Below, in pieces: positions 23,896-33,485 of a stretch of 52,090 bases of DNA (the stretch's first letter is position 1; every line of letters starts with the position of its first letter). Made by a program: the position numbers and the translations under genes. The notes beneath the pieces are model-generated. The model was not told the DNA's origin and ran no database searches. It worked only from the letters and a program-made list of their open reading frames with translations. Source of the DNA: Flavobacteriales bacterium (GTDB lineage Bacteria; Bacteroidota; Bacteroidia; Flavobacteriales_E; Vicingaceae); contig PALM01000042.1 in the NCBI GenBank assembly GCA_002706365.1, positions 1 through 52,090 of the forward strand. Direction: 5' to 3'.

Positions 23896-25515
23896 ATGAA
23901 TAGAAGAATCTTAAGACTACTGACTATAGCCTTCTTTTCAAGTGTATTATACGCTTGCACCGACGACTATTTTGATTTTGACGAGATCACCACAGATGAG
24001 TGGAGACCGGAATTGGCAGTGCCTATAGTTAACTCAACACTTGATCTGGAAGATATCTTGATCAAGGAAGATACTGGAGAAATAATCACCACAGATCCCA
24101 ATACCGGTGTATTGGAGATCGTTTATGAAGGCAGTGTATTTGCTGCTGTTGGTGGCGACTTTGTTGATCTACCTTCACAGACGCTTAGCGATAGACTAAA
24201 TGGGATCATCATTCCTCCGGGTTCTCCGACAATACAAGTTGATAGTAGCTTTGAATTCAGCTTTAACACTAGCGTAGAAATTGATTCAGTCTTATTGAAG
24301 TCTGGAGTTTTAGATCTGGATATTGAATCATCTTATCAGCATAGTATCGATTTGCGATTTGAATTTCCCACTGTCGTAAATCAATTCAATCAACCACTTA
24401 TTATTTTCCAAAATCTAGCCGCTTCTGATGGAGTTAATAGAAGTAGAGCTAACGAAGTACGCTTCTTAAGTGGTTATAATGTAGATATGACCAAAGATGG
24501 GTCTACGGTAAATACTATTCCTGTTGAAGTGAGAATGATCATAAATCCCATCAATGGAAACCCTTCCCTTCCTTCTGATGAGATGAGATTCACTGCAAGG
24601 ATTCGAGATCTAGATTTTGAAAGGTTTGGTGGTTATATAGGACAGCAATCCTATCAATTAGACTTAGACACCATTAATGTGAACCTCTTTAAAAACTTTA
24701 AAGCGGGCGTTTTCTTTGTGTCTAATCCTACTTTGGAGATCGATATTAAAAATTCATTTGGAATTCCTGCCAATCTAGAATTTCAAAAATTAGACGCTTT
24801 AAACCCAGACAATCAAAGCTCAAAGATATTGGGAGTAGATCTACCAATAGATCCAATCACCAATCAAAAGAATTTAAGAAGATTGAAGTCGCCACAGAAA
24901 TATGAATTGGTGAACACAGACATTGATCTGAATAATACCAATTCAAATATTGCACAGGTAATCTCTTTCCTATTGAAGCAAATCGTTTATGAAACTAGGG
25001 CTGAATTCAACCCAGAGGGCAAGACAGTGCGGAATTATCTTACAGATACTAGTGGAATTGGTTTGGATGTGTTCTTGAAGATCCCTTTTGAAGGTAGGGT
25101 GCAGCGTTTCTTTTTAATAGATACCATCGATTTGAACTTTGAAATGGCAGAAGATATTGAAAAAGGCATGGTGAGGATCATTGCCGACAATAGTTTCCCT
25201 CTGGATGCAAAACTGCAGATGTATTTCCAAGATTCATTAAACAATACAATTGACTCTCTATACATTGATGGTGCGCAGTCTGCAATACCTGCTGCTGATG
25301 TGGATGCTAATGGTGATGCCATTGGCAGTAAAAGGGTGATCACAGATACAGAAATAGATCGTCAAAGGTTGAATAGATTAGAAGAAGGACGCTTTGCCGT
25401 TATCGTAGCTGAATTGAATACCACAAATTCATCACAAGGGCAAAATGTGCGTTTTAAAGCAAATCATCGATTGGAAATAGCTGTTGGCTTAAAAGCGGGG
25501 ATATTATTGGATTAG
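23896..25515 (+). CDS. Uncharacterised outer-envelope lipoprotein
   Basis: A 539-residue protein of no family I can name. The N-terminus is a lipoprotein signal with lipobox LYAC, so Cys21 should be lipidated. The mature part starts TDDYFDFDEITTDEWRPELAVPIVNSTL and continues as a long beta-rich sequence with alternating hydrophobics and few cysteines, suggesting a beta-sandwich or solenoid. It is separated by 1 bp from a DUF5723-type beta-barrel-like gene and is probably co-expressed and co-assembled with it at the outer membrane. The direction and 55-bp spacing after rnhB suggest a separate transcription unit. Confidence 0.8.
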   Translation: MNRRILRLLTIAFFSSVLYACTDDYFDFDEITTDEWRPELAVPIVNSTLDLEDILIKEDTGEIITTDPNTGVLEIVYEGSVFAAVGGDFVDLPSQTLSDRLNGIIIPPGSPTIQVDSSFEFSFNTSVEIDSVLLKSGVLDLDIESSYQHSIDLRFEFPTVVNQFNQPLIIFQNLAASDGVNRSRANEVRFLSGYNVDMTKDGSTVNTIPVEVRMIINPINGNPSLPSDEMRFTARIRDLDFERFGGYIGQQSYQLDLDTINVNLFKNFKAGVFFVSNPTLEIDIKNSFGIPANLEFQKLDALNPDNQSSKILGVDLPIDPITNQKNLRRLKSPQKYELVNTDIDLNNTNSNIAQVISFLLKQIVYETRAEFNPEGKTVRNYLTDTSGIGLDVFLKIPFEGRVQRFFLIDTIDLNFEMAEDIEKGMVRIIADNSFPLDAKLQMYFQDSLNNTIDSLYIDGAQSAIPAADVDANGDAIGSKRVITDTEIDRQRLNRLEEGRFAVIVAELNTTNSSQGQNVRFKANHRLEIAVGLKAGILLD

Positions 25516-25516
25516 C

Positions 25517-26938
25517 ATGAAGAAGTTCATAGCCATATTCATGATGTTGTTAGCTTTTGAAGGATTGAAGGCACAGGGTAGTATGATCATATACTCTCAA
25601 CAAGACATCCCGCAGTCTAGCTATGCCAATCCGGCAAATAGATTCGACGGAAGATTCTTCATAGGCATTCCTGCTCTATCATCAACTGATATAAAATGGA
25701 GTAATCGTTTTCGTTATTCCGATGCGATCGTAAAGAGTGGGGACTCCTTAAAACTGAGCTTCGACAATCTATTGGAAGAAATGAAAGACAAGAATTATAT
25801 GTCTGTCTCAGCAAAAGTCGACCTACTCTCCTTTGGTATTAGCATTAGTGATAAGTCCCAGTTCATTTTCAATGTTTCGGAAGTAGCCTCTGTGAATTTC
25901 AGTATTAGCAAAGACATGGTGCGCTTTATCTATGAAGGAAATGCCGCATTCGAGAATAGATCGGCTAATTTTGATGGATTGGGTTTGAATGCAACTCACT
26001 ACAGAGAATACGGCATTGCTCTTTCTCATCAATTCACAGATAAATGGCGAGTTGGCCTCAGGGCAAAATATCTTTACGGAATGGAGAATATCTATACAGA
26101 GAAGATTGATGTTCAGTTTAAAACAGATCCTGAGACTTATGCCTTGCAAGCAAATACCGACTTTGCCATTCGAACTTCTGGAGTTGATATTCCCGAGGGA
26201 GAAGACGAATCATTCTATAAATACATCAATGGAAGAAACAACCACGGATTTGCAGTGGATCTAGGTGCACACTATCAATTTAACGATAAGTTAGACATAA
26301 GTGCCAGTCTTATCGACTGGGGCTTCATAAGCTGGAAGGACTACACGAAGCACTATTATGGCGAAGGCGACTTTATCTACGATGGAATTGAAGTAAATTC
26401 ATTTACGAATAATGAGCTCAATATCGATGGTGAAACTTCATTTGATCTGGTGCTTGATTCATTAGAAGAAGAACTGGGAGTGCAAGAAGGAAGTGGGAGA
26501 TATACCTCTCCTCTTGTCACAAAATTCTTTCTTGGAGCGAATTATGAGATAGACAAACACAGTAATGTGGGGTTTCTCATGCGAAATGACATCTTTCAGG
26601 CGAAGGTTCGTCCATCATTCAGCCTTAGCTATAGCAGACAATTGATCAGCTGGCTTAGTGTAACTGGTGTTTATTCTAGCTTGAATAACACTTTCGATAA
26701 TCTTGGAGTAGGATTTAGCGTAGATCCTGGTCCGGTGCAATTCTATTTAATGACCGATAATATCATTGGCGCCTTTCAACCTCAACATGCGAGGAACTTA
26801 CATCTGAGATTTGGGGTGAACTTGATCTTTGGAAGAGAAAAGGATGGTCCGCAAGCTAATGTTGCTAAAAGAAAGACCAAAAAATCGTCTAGAAGAATTA
26901 AGAGTCGCAACAAGAGCTTGCAACGAAGCGACTTTTAG
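25517..26938 (+). CDS. DUF5723 family protein, probable outer-membrane beta-barrel
   Basis: A 473-residue protein with a cleavable signal peptide (residues 1-19, ending LKAQ). The mature part alternates hydrophobic and polar residues and includes repeated aromatic-ended strands, like the FadL/PorV-type barrels of Bacteroidota. The start GSMIIYSQQDIPQSSYANPA is typical of what I recall as DUF5723. The C-terminus ends in a very basic tail (about 445-473). It is paired with the lipoprotein gene 1 bp upstream. Function unknown; family assignment is by eye. Confidence 0.7.
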   Translation: MKKFIAIFMMLLAFEGLKAQGSMIIYSQQDIPQSSYANPANRFDGRFFIGIPALSSTDIKWSNRFRYSDAIVKSGDSLKLSFDNLLEEMKDKNYMSVSAKVDLLSFGISISDKSQFIFNVSEVASVNFSISKDMVRFIYEGNAAFENRSANFDGLGLNATHYREYGIALSHQFTDKWRVGLRAKYLYGMENIYTEKIDVQFKTDPETYALQANTDFAIRTSGVDIPEGEDESFYKYINGRNNHGFAVDLGAHYQFNDKLDISASLIDWGFISWKDYTKHYYGEGDFIYDGIEVNSFTNNELNIDGETSFDLVLDSLEEELGVQEGSGRYTSPLVTKFFLGANYEIDKHSNVGFLMRNDIFQAKVRPSFSLSYSRQLISWLSVTGVYSSLNNTFDNLGVGFSVDPGPVQFYLMTDNIIGAFQPQHARNLHLRFGVNLIFGREKDGPQANVAKRKTKKSSRRIKSRNKSLQRSDF

Positions 26939-26942
26939 GCAT

Positions 26943-26971
26943 AAAAAAAGCGAATCCTACACAGATTCGCT
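26943..26971 (-). terminator. Rho-independent terminator of the zinc-ribbon gene
   Basis: An 8-bp perfect stem (agcgaatc / gattcgct) with loop ctacaca is followed on the minus strand by a run of T residues. It lies 30 bp beyond the minus-strand stop at 27001; on the plus strand the following T-run is poor, so it mainly serves the minus strand. Confidence 0.8.
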
Positions 26972-27000
26972 CCTTTCAATATATAATTAACTCAACTTTA

Positions 27001-27813
27001 CTACTTAGTCTTTGCCTTAGCGCGAGTTCTGCGTTTTGGTTTTGGCTTTTCTTCGATTACTTCAATTCCAGCCATTTTAGGGTCGATCAAGATTCTTCCA
27101 CAGTGCTCACATACGATCACTTTCTTATGCGTGCTGATATCTAACTGACGTTGTGGTGGGATTTTGTTGAAACAACCACCGCAAGCAGAACGCTCAACAG
27201 GAACAACCGCCAATCCGTTACGCGCATTATCGCGAATTCTCTTATAAGCAGTCAACAATCTATCTTCGATCACCTCTTCGGCTTTCTTAGACTTCTTAAG
27301 AAGCTCTTTCTCTTCTTTTTCTGTCTCAGCAACGATCTCATCCAATTCGTTCTTCTTGTGATCAAGCTCGTCTTTGGTCTCTTTCAATTTAGCTTTAGAA
27401 GCATCATTGATCTCTTGCTTTCCTTCGATCTTTGCCTTGTATTCTTTGATTCGCTTCTCAGCCAATTCAATTTCCAATGTTTGGAATTCAATTTCTTTAG
27501 AAAGTGAGTCGAACTCTCTGTTGTTTCTCACATTCTTCTGCTGCTCTTCGTATTTCTTGATTGCAGACTTAGACTCTTCGATCTGATTCTTCTTAGAAGA
27601 AATATCAGTCTCCAATGCTTTGATAGCCTCGTCGGCCTTCTCGATTCTAGTCTCCAAACCTGCTACCTCATCTTCGAGATCCTGTACCTCCAATGGCAAT
27701 TCTCCGCGAATGGTTCTAATCTTATCGATCTTTGAATCGATTACCTGCAGGTCATACAATGCTTGCAGACGTTCTTCAACAGTAGCTTCCTTTGTCGTTG
27801 CTTTCTTAGCCAT
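27001..27813 (-). CDS. Coiled-coil protein with C4 zinc ribbon
   Basis: A 270-residue cytosolic protein of the C4-type zinc-ribbon family (DUF164, COG1579). Residues about 12-190 are almost entirely heptad coiled coil rich in Glu and Lys. The zinc ribbon has Cys211, Cys214, Cys235 and Cys238 with the conserved CGGCFNKIPPQRQLDI block. The C-terminus is a Lys/Arg-rich tail. The role is poorly defined; relatives have been discussed as nucleic-acid or secretion-associated factors. It lies 5 bp after the Nif3-like gene, and a terminator follows. Confidence 0.88.
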   Translation of the reverse strand: MAKKATTKEATVEERLQALYDLQVIDSKIDKIRTIRGELPLEVQDLEDEVAGLETRIEKADEAIKALETDISSKKNQIEESKSAIKKYEEQQKNVRNNREFDSLSKEIEFQTLEIELAEKRIKEYKAKIEGKQEINDASKAKLKETKDELDHKKNELDEIVAETEKEEKELLKKSKKAEEVIEDRLLTAYKRIRDNARNGLAVVPVERSACGGCFNKIPPQRQLDISTHKKVIVCEHCGRILIDPKMAGIEVIEEKPKPKRRTRAKAKTK

Positions 27814-27818
27814 CTCTT

Positions 27819-28913
27819 TTATAAGTAATTAATTGGATTGGTCTTAGTTCGGGTCAAATAGGTGGCAAAATTAGGAATTTTTTCTTGAAGAAATTCCTTT
27901 AGAAGCTCAGGGGTAAATTGCTCACTTTCATAGTGTCCCACATCGGCAATCATGATGCTATTTTCAGCCTCGAAGAACTGATGATATTTAAAATCCCCAC
28001 TCACGAATACATCTGCTCCATTTCTGATTGCATCTTTTAAAAGGAAACTTCCCGATCCACCACATAGCGCAACTTTCTGAATCTTATCCTTCACTATTTT
28101 AGTATGTCGAATACAATCGCATTTCAACTGCTTCTTTAATTGCTTTAGAAAATCCATTACTGGAATTGGGGCATCCAATTCACCGATCATTCCGCTACCC
28201 ACTTCTCGCCACTGATTATTCAAAGGATAGAGATCGTAGGCTACTTCTTCATAAGGATGAGATGAAATTAGGGCAGAAAGGATCTTTGACTGCAGATAGT
28301 TGGGAAAGATCACTTCTACCTTTTGTTCCTTTTCAAAATGAAGCTTTCCTTTTTCGCCTACGAATGGCTCTGCCGCTTCATTGGCCTTGAATGTACCTTC
28401 TCCTTCAGAATTAAAACTGCAATGACTGTAATTCCCTATTTCTCCCCCACCGGCTTCAAAGATTGCATTGCGCACTAATTCTGCCTGTTTCGTAGGTACA
28501 AAGAACACCAATTTGCTAAGTTGCGCATTCATTGGTCTGAGTATACTGCAGTTTTGTAGTCCGATCTTTTCTGCAATCTTGGCATTCACACCATTGATCA
28601 CATTATCCAGATTGGTATGAATGGCGTAGATCATTAGATCGGCCTTAATGGCTTTGATCAAGCATCGTTCTATTTCATTCTTACCACTGATCGACTTCAA
28701 ACTGCCGAAGATCAAGGGGTGATGACAGATCAACATCTCTACCCCTTTTTCTATTGCTTCGTCTACCACTTCCTCAGTGCAATCCAAACTGAACAAGGCC
28801 GATTTAACCTCCATGTCAGGATTTCCACACATAATTCCGGAATTATCATAGGACTCTTGTAGAGATGGTGGCGCTAATTCTTCTAATTGGGCTATGATCT
28901 GCTTTGCTTTCAT
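27819..28913 (-). CDS. Nif3-like dinuclear metal centre protein
   Basis: A 364-residue member of the Nif3/YbgI/YqfO family. The metal ligands are visible: His64-His65 in ICHHPLIFG, an Asp in AIHTNLDNV, and HY.SE near the C-terminus. The length includes the inserted CutA-like domain of YqfO-type proteins (about 130-235). The family is often called GTP cyclohydrolase I type 2, but that activity is weakly supported, so function remains uncertain. It precedes the zinc-ribbon gene by 5 bp, a pairing that I recall as common in Bacteroidota. Confidence 0.9.
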   Translation of the reverse strand: MKAKQIIAQLEELAPPSLQESYDNSGIMCGNPDMEVKSALFSLDCTEEVVDEAIEKGVEMLICHHPLIFGSLKSISGKNEIERCLIKAIKADLMIYAIHTNLDNVINGVNAKIAEKIGLQNCSILRPMNAQLSKLVFFVPTKQAELVRNAIFEAGGGEIGNYSHCSFNSEGEGTFKANEAAEPFVGEKGKLHFEKEQKVEVIFPNYLQSKILSALISSHPYEEVAYDLYPLNNQWREVGSGMIGELDAPIPVMDFLKQLKKQLKCDCIRHTKIVKDKIQKVALCGGSGSFLLKDAIRNGADVFVSGDFKYHQFFEAENSIMIADVGHYESEQFTPELLKEFLQEKIPNFATYLTRTKTNPINYL

Positions 28914-28986
28914 GCTTTAGATTTTGGCGAATTCAAAGTAACAGAATTTAATGCTTTCCGTAATTTGGCCGAGAAAATCAGAGTAA

Positions 28987-30054
28987 GTGGATGCAGTTCT
29001 GAAAATACTCTTATTACCAATCACTCTTCTATATTCCTTGTTGACTCTATTTAGGAATATGCTCTTTGATATAGGTATATTGAAGTCGAAGAGCTTCGAT
29101 TTCCCTGTAATTAGCATCGGCAACCTCAGTGTTGGGGGAACAGGAAAAACACCTCATACAGAGTATGTGATCGATCAGCTAAAGGATAACTACAGACTGG
29201 CGGTTCTCAGTAGAGGTTATAAGAGAGAAAGCAAAGGGTTTAGAGTAGCAAGTAAAGAGGACAATGCCAACACCATCGGCGATGAACCGTATCAGATCTT
29301 CAAGAAATACCAAGATGTAATCGTTGCGGTTGATGAAAAGAGAAAGAGGGGAATTGAAAAATTAAGAGAATTGAACCCTCCTCCTGAGATCGTAGTGTTG
29401 GATGATGCATTTCAACATAGATGGGTGAAGGCCGGACTTAATATTCTACTTACAGATTACACCATTCCTTACACGGAAGACATTCCCTTACCTTCTGGCA
29501 GACTAAGAGAACCGAGACGCGGAGCAAAAAGAGCCGATCTCATTGTTGTGACTAAGAGTCCGGAAGTACTCTCTCCTCTGGAAATTCGCAGGATCACTTC
29601 AATCATAAATCCAGAACCCTATCAAAAAGTATTCTTCTCCTTCATCGATTATCAGAAATTGAGACCGATGAATGAAGCGGCAAAGAGGATCTGGAAGTAC
29701 AAAAACCCAATGGGAATCTATAGTTTTCTACTGGTCAGTGCCATTGCCAATCCCAAACCTCTACTACTCTATCTCAAAAGGCATTCTAGAGAAGTGAAGT
29801 CCTTGAGTTTTGGGGATCATCATTTTTTCACCGAGAAAGACTACCAAAGGATCAATAGTGAATTCCAAGATATCTTTAGCAATAAGAAAGCGATCATAAT
29901 CACCGAGAAAGATGCCACCAAGATCGATTTGGAATTAATGGGCGATATTCCGGTTTTCATATTGCCGATAAAAATTAGTTTCCACAAGCAAGGAGAAGAA
30001 GAATTCATTAGAGAAATCAAAGAGCATGTTAGATCGTATACAAGAATCAGCTGA
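28987..30054 (+). CDS. lpxK: Tetraacyldisaccharide 4'-kinase LpxK
   Basis: Inner-membrane kinase that phosphorylates the 4' position of the lipid A disaccharide. The 355-residue protein starts with GTG; residues 4-28 are the hydrophobic N-terminal anchor. The P-loop region is GNLSVGGTGKTP at 45-56, and VVLDDAFQHRW follows around 137, as in LpxK. The start is supported because no in-frame ATG gives the anchor. A near-match to the -7 box (TAATTTGG) lies 20 nt upstream. It overlaps the purine nucleoside phosphorylase gene by 29 bp. Confidence 0.93.
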   Translation: MDAVLKILLLPITLLYSLLTLFRNMLFDIGILKSKSFDFPVISIGNLSVGGTGKTPHTEYVIDQLKDNYRLAVLSRGYKRESKGFRVASKEDNANTIGDEPYQIFKKYQDVIVAVDEKRKRGIEKLRELNPPPEIVVLDDAFQHRWVKAGLNILLTDYTIPYTEDIPLPSGRLREPRRGAKRADLIVVTKSPEVLSPLEIRRITSIINPEPYQKVFFSFIDYQKLRPMNEAAKRIWKYKNPMGIYSFLLVSAIANPKPLLLYLKRHSREVKSLSFGDHHFFTEKDYQRINSEFQDIFSNKKAIIITEKDATKIDLELMGDIPVFILPIKISFHKQGEEEFIREIKEHVRSYTRIS

Positions 30055-30847
30055 TTTCATCCGCAAGCAGCTCGGAATTGAAAAGAGCATAAAAACAGGG
30101 GTTATCCTAGGATCTGGATTAGGAGATTTTATCTCTGTGCTCGACAGAGCTGAAAGGATCTCATATGAAGACATACCTCATTTTCCAATATCTACTGTAG
30201 AGGGGCATGATGGAGAGCTTATTCTAGGTGAAATAGAAGGTAAAAAGATCTTGGCTCTAAAAGGAAGGTTCCACTATTATGAAGGCTATTCACTAAAGGA
30301 AGCCACATTTCCCGTTCGTGTATTCAAAGCCTTGGGAGTTGAGCAGCTGTTGATCTCCAATGCCAGTGGAGGCTTGAACCCTACTCAAAACATCGGTGAT
30401 CTCATGTTGATCGAAGATCATATCCATCTATTTCCCGACAACCCACTAAGAGGGAAGAACATTGATGAATTAGGTCCGAGATTTCCGGATATGAGCGACC
30501 CATATGAAAAGGAATTACGCGAGATTGCTCATCGCATTGCAAAAACAAATCAGATCGACCTTAAAGAAGGTGTTTATGTGGGCACCTCTGGTCCAACTTA
30601 CGAAACCCCTGCAGAATACAAGTACTTTAGAATAATTGGAGCAGATGCTGTTGGTATGTCTACAACACCTGAAACCATTGTGGCTAAACATGCCAGCATG
30701 AAGGTTTTGGCAGTTTCTGTGATCTCGGATTTGGGTGTAGAAGGACAAATAGTGGAGATCAGTCATGAAGAAGTCCAGGAAGTGGCTAAAGAAGCTGCAC
30801 CAAAACTAGCTACATTATTTAAAGAATTGATACTTCAACTGAGCTGA
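30026..30847 (+). CDS. Purine nucleoside phosphorylase, trimeric family
   Basis: Cytosolic enzyme that phosphorolyses purine nucleosides to base and ribose 1-phosphate. The 273-residue protein shows GSGLGDF (29-35), RFHYYEGYS, NASGGLNP, TYETPAEY and GMSTTPE, the phosphate and ribose motifs of the trimeric family. Where family members usually have T-N at the base-recognition site, this protein has Ser234-Asp235 (VISDLG), which may alter base preference. It starts 29 bp inside lpxK, so translation is probably coupled. No exact promoter box of its own is seen. Confidence 0.92.
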   Translation: MLDRIQESADFIRKQLGIEKSIKTGVILGSGLGDFISVLDRAERISYEDIPHFPISTVEGHDGELILGEIEGKKILALKGRFHYYEGYSLKEATFPVRVFKALGVEQLLISNASGGLNPTQNIGDLMLIEDHIHLFPDNPLRGKNIDELGPRFPDMSDPYEKELREIAHRIAKTNQIDLKEGVYVGTSGPTYETPAEYKYFRIIGADAVGMSTTPETIVAKHASMKVLAVSVISDLGVEGQIVEISHEEVQEVAKEAAPKLATLFKELILQLS

Positions 30848-30875
30848 CTTAGGGCAAGGATCGATGGTAATTTGG

Positions 30876-30883
30876 TAATTTTG
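30876..30883 (+). promoter_or_regulatory. -7 box TAATTTTG of gatB
   Basis: Exact TAnnTTTG match 7 nt before the gatB ATG at 30891. A shorter TAATTTGG lies just upstream, so the sequence is a partial direct duplication. Confidence 0.65.
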
Positions 30884-30890
30884 CGCACGC

Positions 30891-32351
30891 ATGGCAAATG
30901 AGAGTATGTTCGGGGATTATGAAGTTGTAGTTGGATTGGAAATTCACATCCAATTACTCACAAAAAGCAAGGCTTATTCATCAGACTCAACTGAGTTTGG
31001 AGCACTTCCCAATAGTAATATTAGCCCTATATCATTAGGGCATCCCGGAACTTTACCGAAGTTCAACCACAAGACCTTGGAATATGGTATTCGTCTTGGT
31101 TTAGCTTGTGGTAGTACAATAAGGGAAGAGAATCAATTTGCCAGAAAGAACTATTTCTACGCCGATCTACCCAAAGGCTATCAGATCACTCAAGATACCA
31201 CTCCACTTTGCAATGGCGGCGAGGTTATGATCAAAGATGATGAGGGCAATGATAAGAGGATCGGCATTACCCGAATCCACATGGAAGAGGATTCCGGAAA
31301 GAGTATTCACGATCTGGATCCATATCATACACTGATCGACTTGAACAGAGCGGGTGTACCACTATTGGAGTTGGTTTCTGAACCAGACATTCGTTCACCA
31401 CAAGAAGCATATAACTACCTTACAGAGGTGAGAAAACTTGTGCGCTATTTGGAGATCTGCGATGGCAATATGGAAGAGGGAAGTATGCGTTGTGATGCCA
31501 ATGTTTCTGTTAGAAAGAAAGGCAGTAAAGAATTTGGTGAGCGCACTGAGACCAAAAACCTCAACTCCATAAGAAATGTCTACAGGGCTATTGAATTTGA
31601 AGCAAAGAGACAGATCGAAGTGATAGAAGCTGGTGGAAGTATTCATATGGAGACTAGAGGCTTTGATGCCGTAAAAGGAGTAACCATCAGTCAGAGAAGT
31701 AAAGAGATGGCTCATGATTATCGCTATTTCCCGGAGCCCGACTTACAGCGCATATTTGTGAAGGAAGATGAGATCTCCTCAGTAAAAAGCGAGCTACCTC
31801 CATTGCCGAATGAAGTGTTCCGCAGACTGACAAAAGACTTTGAACTTTCAGAATACGATGCGGGAGTTCTCACAGAAGATAAAGAGTTTGTATTGTTCTT
31901 CCTAGATCTATGTGAACATACAAAGAACTATAAGGCTGCTGCCAACTGGATGAATGGAGCTGTGAAGTCGGTCTTGAACGACAAGACCATCCACATTAGT
32001 GAATTCAAGATCAAACCGCAACAAATAGCGGAGATCATTGAGATGGTAGATTCAGGAGCAACATCCAATACCATTGCAAACCAAAAGATATTCCCAGCCT
32101 TACTTGAGAATCCTGAAGCATCACCCAAAAAGCTGGCTGAAGAGAACAATTGGATACAAGAGAGCAATAGTGATGCAATAAGCGAGTTTATTGAGGAAGC
32201 TCTAAATAAATTTCCTGAAAAAGTTGAGGAATATAAGGCTGGAAAGAAAAGCCTGATGGGACTTTTTATGGGAGAAGTAATGAAGTCATCAAAGGGAAAA
32301 GCAGACCCCAAGATGGCAACACAATTATTAAAAGAAAAATTAGAACAGTAA
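30891..32351 (+). CDS. gatB: Asp-tRNA(Asn)/Glu-tRNA(Gln) amidotransferase subunit B
   Basis: GatB is the kinase/transamidase subunit of GatCAB, which converts misacylated Glu-tRNA(Gln) or Asp-tRNA(Asn) to the correct aminoacyl-tRNA. The 486-residue protein has the signature LEIHIQLLTKSKAYS (about 15-29), KNYFYADLPKGYQITQ, and ERTETKNLNSIRN. The C-terminal YqeY-like helical domain runs from about 330 to the end. It has its own promoter box; gatA and gatC are not in the window. It is followed after 5 bp by a TlpA-like lipoprotein. Confidence 0.97.
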   Translation: MANESMFGDYEVVVGLEIHIQLLTKSKAYSSDSTEFGALPNSNISPISLGHPGTLPKFNHKTLEYGIRLGLACGSTIREENQFARKNYFYADLPKGYQITQDTTPLCNGGEVMIKDDEGNDKRIGITRIHMEEDSGKSIHDLDPYHTLIDLNRAGVPLLELVSEPDIRSPQEAYNYLTEVRKLVRYLEICDGNMEEGSMRCDANVSVRKKGSKEFGERTETKNLNSIRNVYRAIEFEAKRQIEVIEAGGSIHMETRGFDAVKGVTISQRSKEMAHDYRYFPEPDLQRIFVKEDEISSVKSELPPLPNEVFRRLTKDFELSEYDAGVLTEDKEFVLFFLDLCEHTKNYKAAANWMNGAVKSVLNDKTIHISEFKIKPQQIAEIIEMVDSGATSNTIANQKIFPALLENPEASPKKLAEENNWIQESNSDAISEFIEEALNKFPEKVEEYKAGKKSLMGLFMGEVMKSSKGKADPKMATQLLKEKLEQ

Positions 32352-32356
32352 AGATT

Positions 32357-33481
32357 ATGATAAAGAGAGGGATTATTCTAGCTTTTGTACTGGTTAGCAC
32401 ATTGTTGATCGCATGCGGAAATGAAGAAAAATCAGATGACAATAGTATTCTAAAAGGACAATTGATCGGATTAAATAGCCAAGAGCTATATCTTATCGAT
32501 CTACTGAATCAAAAGCAAGGTCCAGTAGATACAGCATTTGTAGATGATGAAGGTTCATTCGCTTTTGATTACCAACCTTCAATGAAAGGCTTTTTCCGAG
32601 TGACTTTGAGCGAGCAAATGAATTTGATCCTTCCACTTAAAAGCGGTGAGCAAGTTGTAGTAACAGGTGAAGTAAGCAGCGTTGGAAGTCTAGAGGTTAA
32701 AGGAACTGATGATGCAGTAAGAATGATGGAATTCAATAGATTCCTTCAAAAGAACTTCGACGAGCAACAAGTGATGAATCAGGAATTCCAGCAATTGCAG
32801 TCGAATCCAAATCAAGATTCCATTATCAATGCCTTTCGTTTGAGATTCAAGAAAATGGAAGAGGAGAAGCATGATCTGATCAAAGAATTGATCGACAAGG
32901 ACCCATCTCTATTTGCCAATTTAGCATTGATCGAGCAATTACCTGGAGAAGGTTCGGAAAACATCGAGTATTATAAAAAAGTACAAGCTGCTTTGGAAGA
33001 AGAATATTCTAGATCTCCATTCTACCAAAATTTCTCAGCAAAACTCACAGAAATGAGTCGCTTTGCTCCTGGAAGCGAAGTGCCAGAGATCAACCTGCCA
33101 AACCCAGAAGGCAATCTTGTTCCATTATCATCTTTAAGGGGCAAAGTAGTATTGATCGACTTCTGGGCATCTTGGTGCAAGCCTTGTAGATTGGAGAACC
33201 CGAATGTGGTTGCCGCTTATGAGAAATACAAAGACAAAGGATTTACAGTTTACGGTGTTTCGCTAGATAGATCTAAGGAAGCTTGGGTAAGAGCTATTGC
33301 GCAAGACAATCTCAACTGGACACAAGTGAGCGATCTCAAATTTTGGCAATCGGAAGCTGCACAAGCTTATGGTGTGAGTGGAATTCCTTTTGCACTTCTG
33401 ATCGATGAAGAAGGCAAAGTGATTGGAAAGAACCTTCGAGGTCCTGCACTTCACAAGAAGCTAGAAGAGGTTTTAAACTAG
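32357..33481 (+). CDS. TlpA-like thioredoxin-fold lipoprotein
   Basis: A 374-residue envelope thiol-disulfide protein. The signal ends in a lipobox, with Cys20 in TLLIACGN. Residues about 27-125 resemble DUF4369, a helical linker follows, and residues about 235-374 are an AhpC/TSA-type thioredoxin fold with WCKPC active site (Cys274 and Cys277) and a cis-proline motif GIPFALLID. Such proteins reduce periplasmic or surface disulfides or assist cytochrome maturation; the partner is unknown. It lies 5 bp after gatB and 4 bp before lpxH. Confidence 0.88.
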   Translation: MIKRGIILAFVLVSTLLIACGNEEKSDDNSILKGQLIGLNSQELYLIDLLNQKQGPVDTAFVDDEGSFAFDYQPSMKGFFRVTLSEQMNLILPLKSGEQVVVTGEVSSVGSLEVKGTDDAVRMMEFNRFLQKNFDEQQVMNQEFQQLQSNPNQDSIINAFRLRFKKMEEEKHDLIKELIDKDPSLFANLALIEQLPGEGSENIEYYKKVQAALEEEYSRSPFYQNFSAKLTEMSRFAPGSEVPEINLPNPEGNLVPLSSLRGKVVLIDFWASWCKPCRLENPNVVAAYEKYKDKGFTVYGVSLDRSKEAWVRAIAQDNLNWTQVSDLKFWQSEAAQAYGVSGIPFALLIDEEGKVIGKNLRGPALHKKLEEVLN

Positions 33482-33485
33482 ACAT

